DNA of 56,153 nucleotides, taken from positions 1-56,153 of the forward strand of contig NZ_QPJJ01000020.1 of NCBI RefSeq assembly GCF_003337485.1. Direction: 5' to 3'. Position 1 is the first letter of the stretch. Every line of letters starts with the position of its first letter. The notes beneath the pieces are model-generated. The model was not told the origin of the DNA, searched no databases, and was given only the letters and a program-made list of their open reading frames with translations. Positions 10,839 to 19,189 of the stretch are shown piece after piece. Source of the DNA: Saliterribacillus persicus (GTDB taxonomy: Bacteria; Bacillota; Bacilli; Bacillales; Amphibacillaceae). The translations under genes were made by a program, and so were the position numbers.

Positions 10839-12260
10839 CTAGTTGTCTGCATGTCGATACACCAATTTTAAATAGCCTTTTGGACTATTTTTTTGTTCCT
10901 GAATTGCTTCTCCCTTTTTTAAACCTACCACCCATATTATTTGACCATCCATGGTCTCTACCACGGGCCACGCGTCACGCAAATCTTTTGGAATCTTCTC
11001 ATTGATGAAAATATCTTTGATTTTCTTATGGCCGAGTAATCCTCGCACACGTATTCGATCGCCGTTTTGTCGACCACGAATCAATAAGGGAAAGAAAGAA
11101 TCGGAATAGATCGGACAAGTATACTCGTAGGTAGATTCATTTTGCTGTTTTCTGTGTGGGGTAATGGAAGCAGTAATCGTTGCTCCATTTGGCAGGCACA
11201 CTTCTCCGGGTACTTCTAAGCTGTGTCGTAGCGTACTTTGGTTGAATGCTTGATAAGAAGTGAAAGATAGAGATATTTGATCATACACCTTCTTAACAAA
11301 CAAGCCTCTTGGCAATTCAATACTTGCATTAGCTCGCTCGGTATGTAAAAAGCTTAAAAAATTATCCTCATGTATTGCGGATAGACCAATCGGAAGTGCT
11401 TGGTACAGATAACTTAATATTAGATGAAACGCACGCCTTTGTAAAGTAATGGGATACGCTTTAAAGGCATCTATTTTAAAATGAACGAACTTTTTATTTT
11501 CTGAAAAAGTAACGATTTCTTTAAGCATTGCTTCTGTCTGCTCTCTAAGGTAGTCCTGCTCTTCTCTCATTCGTTTACTTAGTTGATTCATATGACTCGA
11601 AAATAAAGGATTTTGTTCTTCTAATAATGGAAGAATCTTTAATCGATAATAATTTCTCGTGTAATCTGTTGATTGATTTGATGGATCTTCTCTAAAAGGA
11701 ATCTCATGTTCTTTACAAAAAGTAAGGATATCCGTCTTTCTCAAAGGTAAAAATGGGCGAATTAACCGTCCGTCTTCAAAATTTCTTTTAGGTTGAATAC
11801 CAGTTAAAGCATTCGGGGTAGCGTTTCTTACAAAACGCATCAGCATCGTTTCCGCTTGATCGTCAGCATGGTGCGCAAGTGCTACATAATCAGCCTGATG
11901 TTTTTTCATAAGATTTGCAAAAATATGATACCGTAATTCTCTAGCTGCAAGCTGTGTCCCCATTTTTTCTTGTTTCTTTTTTTCCAACACATTTACTTTT
12001 TCTGCTTCAAAGGTAATTTGTCTTTCTTCACAATAATTCTTAACAAACAACACATCAGCCTCGGATTCTTTCCCTCTCAAGCTGTGATCCACACTGACTA
12101 CAATAAGATGAAGTTTAAAGTGTGCTTTTATGCTATTTAAAAAATAAATTAATGCCATCGAATCTGCACCACCAGAAACTCCGACTAAGACAGTTGCCCC
12201 TGGGTGTAGTAATTGATTTTTTTTAATGAATGTAAGTACCGTGTCTTTTACACTTAGCAA
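10839..12260 (-). CDS. tilS: tRNA(Ile)-lysidine synthase
   Basis: Modifies C34 of tRNA-Ile (CAU) to lysidine so that it reads AUA. The N-terminal PP-loop ATPase carries SGGADS at residues 29-34; a middle TilS domain and a C-terminal substrate-binding domain with [16 protein letters not shown] follow. A TTG start at 12260 is preferred: GGAGGGG lies eight bases upstream, whereas the in-frame ATG at 12275 overlaps that ribosome site. This gives 473 residues, normal for Bacillus. Confidence 0.94.
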   Translation of the reverse strand: MLSVKDTVLTFIKKNQLLHPGATVLVGVSGGADSMALIYFLNSIKAHFKLHLIVVSVDHSLRGKESEADVLFVKNYCEERQITFEAEKVNVLEKKKQEKMGTQLAARELRYHIFANLMKKHQADYVALAHHADDQAETMLMRFVRNATPNALTGIQPKRNFEDGRLIRPFLPLRKTDILTFCKEHEIPFREDPSNQSTDYTRNYYRLKILPLLEEQNPLFSSHMNQLSKRMREEQDYLREQTEAMLKEIVTFSENKKFVHFKIDAFKAYPITLQRRAFHLILSYLYQALPIGLSAIHEDNFLSFLHTERANASIELPRGLFVKKVYDQISLSFTSYQAFNQSTLRHSLEVPGEVCLPNGATITASITPHRKQQNESTYEYTCPIYSDSFFPLLIRGRQNGDRIRVRGLLGHKKIKDIFINEKIPKDLRDAWPVVETMDGQIIWVVGLKKGEAIQEQKNSPKGYLKLVYRHADN

Positions 12261-12299
12261 TATGCACCCCTCCATCTCTACTATTTTAACATATCCATA

Positions 12300-13256
12300 T
12301 TAAAATGTGAGATTGAGATAGCTCGTTATTAGGAGCCAACCAACTATACTACTTACTTCAAGCCAGGGGTAGTGCGGCTGTATATCTTTAGAATAAGTGC
12401 TGTTTTTCCTTTTTGCGTTTGTTCTGCTAGATTGCGATCTCCTTGTCTGCTGAGTCGGAAGATTTAGAATCATATCTTTTACTTCGCCCATTTGTTTAAA
12501 ATCTCCTTGAACCATGTGTTTTAACAATTGCTTTCTATACTCTGGGACCGGTGCTTGATTAATTTTCTCTAGCAACTTCTTTTTCGGGTGATCACTCCGC
12601 TCAAATCCTTTCGGATAGTATAAGCGTATGATTACCATCGCAAAGGCAAAGATATCATAGCTAGGCTCTGCTCTTCTTGAGCCTAAATGCCAATAAGCTC
12701 GGTCATAAAACTCACTGTATTCTTTCATAGATCTCCCTATTTCCGTCATCCCGCCTACATCAATCCATCTAAGCCTATGAGGCTTTTTTGTTACGAGTAT
12801 ATTCTCTATTTTAATATCACCCAGAACCCAGCCCGCTTGGTGCAGATGTGATAATTGGTTAGAAAATTGATGGATAAAAGGGTCCAGCCAATCGAACCCT
12901 CTAATTCTTATAAAATTGTCCAAGCTGATACCATCAATATATTCCATCGCATAGAAGCTGTAGCATACTCCACGAGAATCTTCTAGATCATCCACATCGA
13001 TAAAAGCAGGGCCAAGGCTATGACCTTGACCCCGCTTGAGTGCTTTTAAACGATTCACCTCAGACATAATAGAAGCCGTTTGATCACTCCCTTTTAGAGC
13101 GACTAATCGTCCTTTTGAAGAGCAAAGATAAACAGCACCAATGGCACCTTCTCCTAGCTTTTTTTGTACTTGGTACACATTTTTGTGCCATTTACCGACG
13201 ACTACTTGACCGATATCGAGTTTAAAAGCCGATTTCTTCCACATCTTCGTAGTCAT
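12300..13256 (-). CDS. yabT: Hanks-type serine/threonine kinase YabT, single-pass membrane protein
   Basis: 318-residue kinase with a glycine loop GEGAIGAVYL (about 35-44), catalytic loop LGDIKIENILV near 145, and DVGG in place of DFG, as in B. subtilis YabT. A hydrophobic C-terminal segment (about 298-315) anchors it. The B. subtilis homologue is a DNA-stimulated kinase made in sporulation that phosphorylates RecA; the same role is inferred. It overlaps yabS by 35 bases, so the two are co-translated. Confidence 0.9.
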   Translation of the reverse strand: MTTKMWKKSAFKLDIGQVVVGKWHKNVYQVQKKLGEGAIGAVYLCSSKGRLVALKGSDQTASIMSEVNRLKALKRGQGHSLGPAFIDVDDLEDSRGVCYSFYAMEYIDGISLDNFIRIRGFDWLDPFIHQFSNQLSHLHQAGWVLGDIKIENILVTKKPHRLRWIDVGGMTEIGRSMKEYSEFYDRAYWHLGSRRAEPSYDIFAFAMVIIRLYYPKGFERSDHPKKKLLEKINQAPVPEYRKQLLKHMVQGDFKQMGEVKDMILNLPTQQTRRSQSSRTNAKRKNSTYSKDIQPHYPWLEVSSIVGWLLITSYLNLTF

Positions 13257-13959
13257 TCCACCTCATGCTCCTTCTCTTCTTCGGTTCACTAAAGGCTTTT
13301 AACGCTTCCTTCAAGGCTGGACCAGTCGGTGTTATTCCACCACCAGCAAGCTTAGGGAATATCTGAGAAACAGATTTTAGCTCCCCGGTCCAATCAATTA
13401 ATTTTTGAATCACCTTTCTTTTTCCCGGGAAATGATAGATAGCAAAGCGATTTCGACCAATTCTGGCATTCATGCTTACTGATAAATCTATTAATGCTTC
13501 TTGAACGGTTGGCAATTTGTGCGTCATGCTTGCACTAGAGTCTACAAGAACCAATACCTCTACATCACAGGTCTCCTCCATATCATTCACAACTTCCATG
13601 ATTTCACCACGTTCTTCTGGAGGTAGATCTTCTAATGTTTTTTCTTCCCCTAAAATTTGTTTTAATTCCTGGTTCACGACCCCTTGTAGTGTTTTGGTCA
13701 TTGATTTCTTCGTAACAGATTGAACGGTTTGTGAAAGATGATGCGAATAAACAATTTGAGATTCACCTTGACCACTAGCTGCAATTTCTTCTATTTCTGA
13801 TAAACCTTTTGCATCCACAGCACCTTCTTCTAAAATTCCAATAACATTAACAGCAATAGATTGTTCTGCAATAAATGCTGCAACAGCTGCTGGATCTTCT
13901 CCTTTATTGGAGCATCCATCCGTGATTAGTAAGATTTGTTTGAGTGTACCCTTTTGCAT
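13222..13959 (-). CDS. yabS: VWA-domain protein YabS
   Basis: 245-residue protein of the YabS family in the spoIIE-yabS-yabT cluster. A von Willebrand A fold with DSSAS (MIDAS-type metal site, DxSxS) lies in the C-terminal half; the N-terminal half has LLITDGCSN. The start at 13959 is chosen because AGGAG sits seven bases before ATGCAAAAGG and the product then begins MQKGTLKQILL like the family; the longer frame to 14010 has no ribosome site. Its function is unknown; an adaptor role near spoIIE/YabT is a guess. Confidence 0.85.
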   Translation of the reverse strand: MQKGTLKQILLITDGCSNKGEDPAAVAAFIAEQSIAVNVIGILEEGAVDAKGLSEIEEIAASGQGESQIVYSHHLSQTVQSVTKKSMTKTLQGVVNQELKQILGEEKTLEDLPPEERGEIMEVVNDMEETCDVEVLVLVDSSASMTHKLPTVQEALIDLSVSMNARIGRNRFAIYHFPGKRKVIQKLIDWTGELKSVSQIFPKLAGGGITPTGPALKEALKAFSEPKKRRSMRWNDYEDVEEIGF

Positions 13960-14034
13960 CAAATTCTCCTTTCCTGCTTTTGGCAAGTCTACTAGTTTCA
14001 TTGTTGGCAAAATTTTCTCAAATTATACTTACCC

Positions 14035-16491
14035 TCACACGGAAACTTCATCTAGTATGTAGCTGGTTCTAATCGGTGCCCATTCTGCTTGAAATCGTTC
14101 GATTCTACTTACAAGTACTGTCATATCATCTTCAATTTCTCCGCCTTGTGTCCGTATAACCTCTTCTAATAATAAATCAGCTATCATTTGGGGATCATTG
14201 GTTTCGATCTCACCCAGTTTTCTTTTTATCCACCTGTCGACATTTTCAATATTCTTTGGACCTTCAAAAATACCATCGCTCATCATCACTAAGATATCTC
14301 CATCTTTTAACTGAGAATCGACCACTTCGACTTCAAATTCTTCTACTATACCAATTGGAAGATTACTTGATTCAATTTTTATCACTTCTTTGGGGCGTTT
14401 AATAAAGCTAGGACTTGAACCAATTTTTAAAAACTTTACAGTCGCATGATGTAAATCAACCATCGCGAGATCTAACGTTGCGTAAACCTCCTCTTCTGAA
14501 CGCAGGGCTAAAATCGAATTAATGGATTGGATCGCAACCTGTTCATTAAGCCCTGTCTGCAATATTTGCTGAAGCAGTCTAAGCGCCTCTGTGCTTTCTT
14601 CATGGGCTCTTTCTCCGTTCCCCATGCCATCGCTTATTGCGAGTGCATATTTCCCAGCACTTAATTCTAGTGTTTTAAAACTATCCCCTGAAATGAAGCT
14701 ACCACCTTTAGCTGCATGAGCTGCACCTGTAGTAAGTACGTATTGCTTTGCTGATTGAAAGGAAAAAAACTGCTCCGCGCTAGAAAGAGGTGAAATATCG
14801 GCTTTATCCATAATGATCGTTTCTTTTAAAATATCTGATAGAATCGGGGCGATAATTTTAGCCCCTTCTCCCCGGTAATCCTTGAACCTGATATACATTT
14901 CAATATCCACATTTCCTTTTTCTAATCGGTAGATATCTAATTTTTCTATATCAATCCCCACATGCTTTAATGCGGCAACAATTTCAAGCTCTTGCCTTTC
15001 GTGATTCTTCCTCTCCTTCATAATTTCCTCAGCAAACGTACCCATTACCTCAGATACTCCTGCCAATTGATTGGCAACAAATCTTCTGCTTTCTTCTACC
15101 TGTTTCTTCAGCTTTTGATTTGCTTTTAAATCGGATAATTCCTGCTGCATGACTTCTGTTACCTTTTCCGATTTGACACAATGCTTTTGAAATTGGACCT
15201 CTACTCCCTTGCTGATCTTTTGGTCCTCTTCTAAATCGTTTTTAACATCGATAAATAAGTCGTAAGTTTCGTCAAAATGTCTTGCCCAGCAATAATTTTT
15301 CTTAAAGCAAGATTGACAGGTTTTTTCTGTCACCTTGCTTAAATAATCATCCGTTTCTACTACTTTATCTTCTAGGGGAGAATCCGGTCGCTTTTGAAAG
15401 CTTCTAGATAATGCATGAAAAACATCTGAAAATTGCGTTACCTTATGCGCTGTTACTTGCCGTACCTTTTTTAAGTATTTTTCTTGCTCTAGCTGGTGGG
15501 CAGTGGTTCCTGGAATATACCTTGCTATAGCGGAAATAGCTGAGTATGGGGTTAAGAAAAACAAGCCAACCGCCAAGCAGGACTCTATGAGCGAACTCCA
15601 AACAAAGCTTTGTGCTTCTGTATACATACTCATTAATAGGGTTCCAATTAACAAGCCAATACCAACCGCTACCTTTTTTCCCTCTTTTAATAACCCGCCA
15701 AGTAACCCACTAAAAGCAAGAAGGCTTATTTGAAAAAGGTTCGCTACATTTGCAAGACTTAGTATCAATCCTGCAACTACTCCTACAGTGGAACCAATAG
15801 TAGCTCCGCCCACTAGAGCAAGAATTAAAACAAGATACCGCGATAAAATTTGTTCCATTTGTGCGCCATATATCGATAAACCTAAAAATCCAGTTAAAAC
15901 TGATGCGATTAAAATGATCATACATATAATTTCCTCATGTCGTAGTGCAGGTTTATATCTTTTTGGTGATAATAAAGGAATGCTTTGCATAAAAATAAGT
16001 AACAACACAATCGCTAGTACCGCTTCTACAATTGCGAGTGTCCAATCTATGTATGCGAGAGGGGCTTCTAAGGAATAAAGGAAAATGCGCGCAAGAAAGC
16101 TCGAAAGCCCAACAGCAAGTAATAAACTTCTTTCTTTATGTTCACGAATCTTTAAAAGAGAAGATGCAATTAAGAAACATACAAATGAAAAAAACACATA
16201 CGTAAATTGATGAAAAGAAACCGTTAAAGATCCAAGCAAAATGAAGCACACCATCTTTAGCGATTGTTCCCTGCGCATAAACCATACTGCTCCCATAAAT
16301 GCGATTGAAAAAGGGGATAATAAGGAAAGCATAACAGCACGACCTAGTAAAAAACCTAAAATAGCAATCAGCCATCCCTTTTCAAACATTAATACATACG
16401 TCTTTCTTTTTGCTTTTTGATACCATGTTTGTCCTATTTCTTTTCGAGATAATCCAAGTACTTTTGGTTTGTTTTCTGTTACTGTATTCAT
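14035..16491 (-). CDS. spoIIE: Stage II sporulation protein E, SpoIIE phosphatase
   Basis: PP2C-type phosphatase that dephosphorylates SpoIIAA to release sigma-F in the forespore, and helps polar septation. The N-terminal third is about ten membrane helices (about 30-320), followed by a cytoplasmic FtsZ-interaction region with a cysteine cluster (CQSCFKKNYC) and a C-terminal PP2C domain with DGMGNG near residue 620 and MMSDGIFEG near 740. The start at 16491 (MNTVTEN) is chosen over the longer frame because AAGGAG lies eight bases upstream and the promoter below leaves only a short leader. The 818 residues match the family. Confidence 0.96.
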   Translation of the reverse strand: MNTVTENKPKVLGLSRKEIGQTWYQKAKRKTYVLMFEKGWLIAILGFLLGRAVMLSLLSPFSIAFMGAVWFMRREQSLKMVCFILLGSLTVSFHQFTYVFFSFVCFLIASSLLKIREHKERSLLLAVGLSSFLARIFLYSLEAPLAYIDWTLAIVEAVLAIVLLLIFMQSIPLLSPKRYKPALRHEEIICMIILIASVLTGFLGLSIYGAQMEQILSRYLVLILALVGGATIGSTVGVVAGLILSLANVANLFQISLLAFSGLLGGLLKEGKKVAVGIGLLIGTLLMSMYTEAQSFVWSSLIESCLAVGLFFLTPYSAISAIARYIPGTTAHQLEQEKYLKKVRQVTAHKVTQFSDVFHALSRSFQKRPDSPLEDKVVETDDYLSKVTEKTCQSCFKKNYCWARHFDETYDLFIDVKNDLEEDQKISKGVEVQFQKHCVKSEKVTEVMQQELSDLKANQKLKKQVEESRRFVANQLAGVSEVMGTFAEEIMKERKNHERQELEIVAALKHVGIDIEKLDIYRLEKGNVDIEMYIRFKDYRGEGAKIIAPILSDILKETIIMDKADISPLSSAEQFFSFQSAKQYVLTTGAAHAAKGGSFISGDSFKTLELSAGKYALAISDGMGNGERAHEESTEALRLLQQILQTGLNEQVAIQSINSILALRSEEEVYATLDLAMVDLHHATVKFLKIGSSPSFIKRPKEVIKIESSNLPIGIVEEFEVEVVDSQLKDGDILVMMSDGIFEGPKNIENVDRWIKRKLGEIETNDPQMIADLLLEEVIRTQGGEIEDDMTVLVSRIERFQAEWAPIRTSYILDEVSV

Positions 16492-16516
16492 TTTTACCAC
16501 TCCTTCTGTATTCATC

Positions 16517-16582
16517 ATTAAAGCACATGTTATTTTCAATATTTGTCAAAACAAGAAGGTTAAGTAAAAAAAGTGTTCGACT
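16517..16582 (-). promoter_or_regulatory. Spo0A-dependent spoIIE promoter
   Basis: Minus strand TTGACA (16549-16544) and TTTAAT (16522-16517) are 21 bp apart, the unusual spacing known for Spo0A-activated sigma-A promoters (spoIIE, spoIIG). A 0A-box-like AGTCGAA (16582-16576; consensus TGTCGAA) lies upstream, and the -35 itself overlaps TTGTCAA on the other strand, as in B. subtilis. Confidence 0.65.
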
Positions 16583-16731
16583 TATTTCTATAGGATAAAG
16601 GGAGTTTCTACATAAGTAGTCTCTTCTTTTTTTTTACTCACAAAAAGGGAATAAGCTCATTTTAAAAAGAATACCGCTAAAAATGAGAGCTTTCTATCGA
16701 TTAGCGCAAGAATAGCTCTCTTTATTCTTTA

Positions 16732-16760
16732 TTGACAGAATAAAAATCGTGTTGTAATAT
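16732..16760 (+). promoter_or_regulatory. tRNA-Met promoter
   Basis: TTGACA (16732-16737), 17-bp spacer, TAATAT (16755-16760), 20 bases before the tRNA. A strong sigma-A promoter typical of stable RNA genes. Confidence 0.8.
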
Positions 16761-16779
16761 ATCACTTGTGACTTCTTTT

Positions 16780-16853
16780 GGCGGTGTAGCTCAGCTGGCG
16801 AGAGCGTACGGTTCATACCCGTAAGGTCGGGGGTTCGATCCCCTCCGCCGCTA
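16780..16853 (+). tRNA. tRNA-Met (CAT), elongator type
   Basis: 74-base cloverleaf: acceptor stem GGCGGTG with CGCCGCT (G1-U72), D arm GCTC/GAGC, anticodon arm with CAT, T arm GGGGG-TTCGATC-CCCTC, discriminator A; CCA is not encoded. It matches the elongator methionine tRNA at the same place in B. subtilis (between yabR and spoIIE). Here it is alone, with no partner tRNA-Glu, and lies on the strand opposite to its neighbours. Confidence 0.95.
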
Positions 16854-16857
16854 TTCA

Positions 16858-16909
16858 TAAAAAAAAGCAGGCTTTATCTCATAATTATGAGATAAAGCCT
16901 GCTTTTTTT
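16858..16909 (+). terminator. tRNA-Met terminator
   Basis: Long perfect stem AAGCAGGCTTTATCTCATAA and its complement, followed by TTTTTTT. The A-run on the other side makes it able to act in both directions. Confidence 0.9.
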
Positions 16910-16935
16910 GTAATAATCCATTCTTTTACTACACT

Positions 16936-16983
16936 AAAAAACTGTATCCCCTTGATCGCCAAGCGATCTAGATACAGTTTTTT
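16936..16983 (-). terminator. yabR terminator
   Basis: Inverted repeat AAAAACTGTATC / GATACAGTTTTT containing an inner GATCGC / GCGATC stem, with T/A runs on both flanks. It faces the tRNA terminator, closing the convergent tRNA-Met and yabR units. Confidence 0.8.
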
Positions 16984-17045
16984 CTTTTATTTATGAACGA
17001 ACAATGTCGCTTTTTTAGTAGCTCTCTCGGATAGACAGCAAGTTT

Positions 17046-17456
17046 TTAACCTTTTCTCGCTCCTTTTCCTCCGCGCTTAGATTCAGTGTGTTTTTTCAAA
17101 GAAGCTAAACGATCCTCGGAATCTTTTAAGAAACGATTCATTTTTTGTTCGAATGATTCGCCTCGTTCGCGGTTGTTGTTTTTAGGACCGCTTTGACTAG
17201 GACGTCTGGTTACCGGTGGCTTATCTTTTGCTTTTTTAATCGATAATCCGATTTTCCCGTCGTCCCCAACATTAATTACTTTAACAGTTACTTCGTCTCC
17301 TACTGTTAAATGTTCATTAATGTCTTTCACATAATTATCGGCAACCTCACTAATATGGACTAAACCAGTTTTACCCTCTGGCAATTCCACGAAAGCCCCG
17401 AAATTAGTGATACCTGTTACCTTACCCTGCAACTTGCTGCCTACTTCGATTGACAT
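17046..17456 (-). CDS. yabR: S1-domain RNA-binding protein YabR
   Basis: 136-residue protein with one S1 RNA-binding domain (residues 5-75: GSKLQGKVTGITNFGAFVEL, GLVHISEVAD, DEVTVKVINV) followed by a charged, basic tail rich in R, K and N. Like the general stress protein Gsp13/YabR family, it probably binds RNA or ribosomes. It follows divIC as in B. subtilis. Confidence 0.9.
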   Translation of the reverse strand: MSIEVGSKLQGKVTGITNFGAFVELPEGKTGLVHISEVADNYVKDINEHLTVGDEVTVKVINVGDDGKIGLSIKKAKDKPPVTRRPSQSGPKNNNRERGESFEQKMNRFLKDSEDRLASLKKHTESKRGGKGARKG

Positions 17457-17531
17457 AAAAAAATTGCTCCTCCTTAGAATATTAAAAAAGATAGATTACA
17501 TTATTATTATATATAAGCAATAAAAATTGTG

Positions 17532-17909
17532 TCAATAAGATGGCTCTTCTTCTGGCAACTTAAACACAATTTCTCCCTCATCGGTGAAGAAATAATTCGT
17601 TTTTGCGATTTGAAGTAAATATTCCTCATCATTTAAGAGTTCAATTTCTTCATTTAATTTTTTCTCTTCATTTTCTAGGGAAGATAATTCTTCCGATAAT
17701 TGCTCATACTGCTCTTGCTTCTCACTATACGCGGCACGTTGGTTTAGATGAAAGGTGAGCATTACACTAAAAGTAAGGACGACCACCACTGCAAAGAAAG
17801 CCAATCGCCTGTATAGTCTCTTTTTCTTTTTACGTTGTCTTGCTTCTTGTGCATCATGTTGTTCAATATATGATTCATGTATACGTGCGACTTTACTTCT
17901 TCTATCCAT
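17532..17909 (-). CDS. divIC: Cell division protein DivIC
   Basis: FtsB-like bitopic septum protein that works with FtsL and DivIB. A basic cytoplasmic N terminus (about 1-33, ending RKKKKRLYRR) is followed by one membrane helix (about 34-55) and an external coiled coil (57-100, rich in E, K and L). The start at ATG 17909 is chosen; AGGAGG lies 12 bases upstream, and the earlier TTG is fused to that site. The 125 residues fit the family. Confidence 0.93.
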   Translation of the reverse strand: MDRRSKVARIHESYIEQHDAQEARQRKKKKRLYRRLAFFAVVVVLTFSVMLTFHLNQRAAYSEKQEQYEQLSEELSSLENEEKKLNEEIELLNDEEYLLQIAKTNYFFTDEGEIVFKLPEEEPSY

Positions 17910-17927
17910 TACTTTTAGCAACCTCCT

Positions 17928-18506
17928 TTATTTCTTATCCTTTTTCCCTAACCAAAAGCGTCGTAACCCTATTTTACTACATATTTTCACAAATGACAGT
18001 AAGTATTTATAGATATTTTCAGGAAAAAGCTTTAGAAGCGGCCTGAAAAGGATAAAAAAGAACCTTCCAATCCACTTAAAAATGCGAAAAACAAGCTTTA
18101 CTATAGCTAAAATAACGAGATAAGGAATACTTAAGATGAAAATCAGCGGTTGAAAGATGAAACGCTTCATCCCTAAATAGCTATAGCGTAAAATTACCTT
18201 TATCACTTTAATGCATGATTCTAAAAATTGTGTATACCTACCTTCGAATAAGGCCTTATACATTGAAAAACCGCAAAAACATGCGAGAAAAAGGTAAAAA
18301 CGCAATACCCCTTGATTGATATTTACGAGCAGAAAATAAATAAGAAACATTTGCCCTGTCCAAAAAGTCAATTCCAAGAAGAATTGCGTAACCCTTGTGG
18401 AGTGAGAAAAAGAGGTTAACCGCTTAAAAGTAGTATACGCTATCCCTAAGTAAATTCCACTAGCAATCATATAGCTAAGCGTGAGAAACTGAACGGATAA
18501 ACTCAT
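17928..18506 (-). CDS. yabQ: Spore cortex membrane protein YabQ
   Basis: 192-residue protein with an N-terminal block of four to five membrane helices (about 5-100) that defines the YabQ family, then further hydrophobic segments and a basic C terminus. In B. subtilis YabQ is in the mother cell (outer forespore membrane) and is needed for cortex formation. Its ATG overlaps the yabP stop (4 bases), so yabP and yabQ are one unit, followed closely by divIC. Confidence 0.9.
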   Translation of the reverse strand: MSLSVQFLTLSYMIASGIYLGIAYTTFKRLTSFSHSTRVTQFFLELTFWTGQMFLIYFLLVNINQGVLRFYLFLACFCGFSMYKALFEGRYTQFLESCIKVIKVILRYSYLGMKRFIFQPLIFILSIPYLVILAIVKLVFRIFKWIGRFFFILFRPLLKLFPENIYKYLLSFVKICSKIGLRRFWLGKKDKK

Positions 18507-18802
18507 TTAAAAAGCTTGCTAAGGATTCCTTTAGCTTTGTCTCCATGGGTTTGATCCACATAAGAAACCTCATAAATTTTACCTTTAATCGATACATTCC
18601 CTTGGTCCACATTAAGATTTTTCATTTGTAAATTCTCTCCTCGGATGATGAGATAGCCCATAACCGTGTGAAGTAAGAATTCTTCACTATCAAAGCTATC
18701 TACTTCTTTGACACCATCAATCTCAAGGAGTCTGCGGTTCATCATTTTAATGTGATGGTCTTCCTGTGGCGTTGTCATTGTATTTTTATCGATATAATTC
18801 AT
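18503..18802 (-). CDS. yabP: Sporulation protein YabP
   Basis: 99-residue protein of the YabP/YqfC family (MNRRLLEIDGVKEVDSFDSE, then TVMGYLIIRGENLQMKNLNV). In B. subtilis yabP is transcribed by sigma-E and needed for the spore cortex. AAGGGAGGG precedes the ATG. A CATATAAT close to a sigma-E -10 lies at about 18841-18834, but no convincing -35 accompanies it. Confidence 0.93.
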   Translation of the reverse strand: MNYIDKNTMTTPQEDHHIKMMNRRLLEIDGVKEVDSFDSEEFLLHTVMGYLIIRGENLQMKNLNVDQGNVSIKGKIYEVSYVDQTHGDKAKGILSKLFK

Positions 18803-18901
18803 TCTTAATCCCTCCCTTTATCCATTCTCATTATATGAAGGGAGGGACAAGTCTAGAACGTCAGGTAATAAGAAATAATCGATTCTTTCAGGTAAAGGCT
18901 C

Positions 18902-19171
18902 TTATAATTTAGCCGCTTCTTCTTTTTTCACATCATAAAGCATGGTTGCTTCATCCTTCTTCACGACATCCTTTAAAACTTTTACTTCAATCGTTAATAA
19001 TTTTTGACCAAATTGAATTTTTAATTCATCCCCAACTGCTACAACGGAAGATGCTTTTGCAACATTGCCATTTATCGTAATCCGGCCTTGATCAGCAACT
19101 TCTTTTGCTAATGTACGCCTTTTTATTAAACGGGAAACTTTTAAGAATTTATCTAAACGCATATTTTTCAC
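18902..19171 (-). CDS. rqcP: S4-domain protein RqcP (YabO)
   Basis: 89-residue protein with an S4 RNA-binding domain (residues 2-60: MRLDKFLKVSRLIKRRTLAK, GRITINGNVAK). It is the RqcP factor of bacterial ribosome quality control, which acts with RqcH to add alanine tails to stalled nascent chains on 50S subunits; function is from the family. It is placed between yabN and yabP as in B. subtilis. Confidence 0.93.
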   Translation of the reverse strand: MKNMRLDKFLKVSRLIKRRTLAKEVADQGRITINGNVAKASSVVAVGDELKIQFGQKLLTIEVKVLKDVVKKDEATMLYDVKKEEAAKL

Positions 19172-19189
19172 TTCCTTTCAATCTGCTTC

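Noticed and set aside
18834-18870. Sigma-E promoter for yabP-yabQ
   Set aside because: CATATAAT fits a -10 but no acceptable -35 was found at the right distance.
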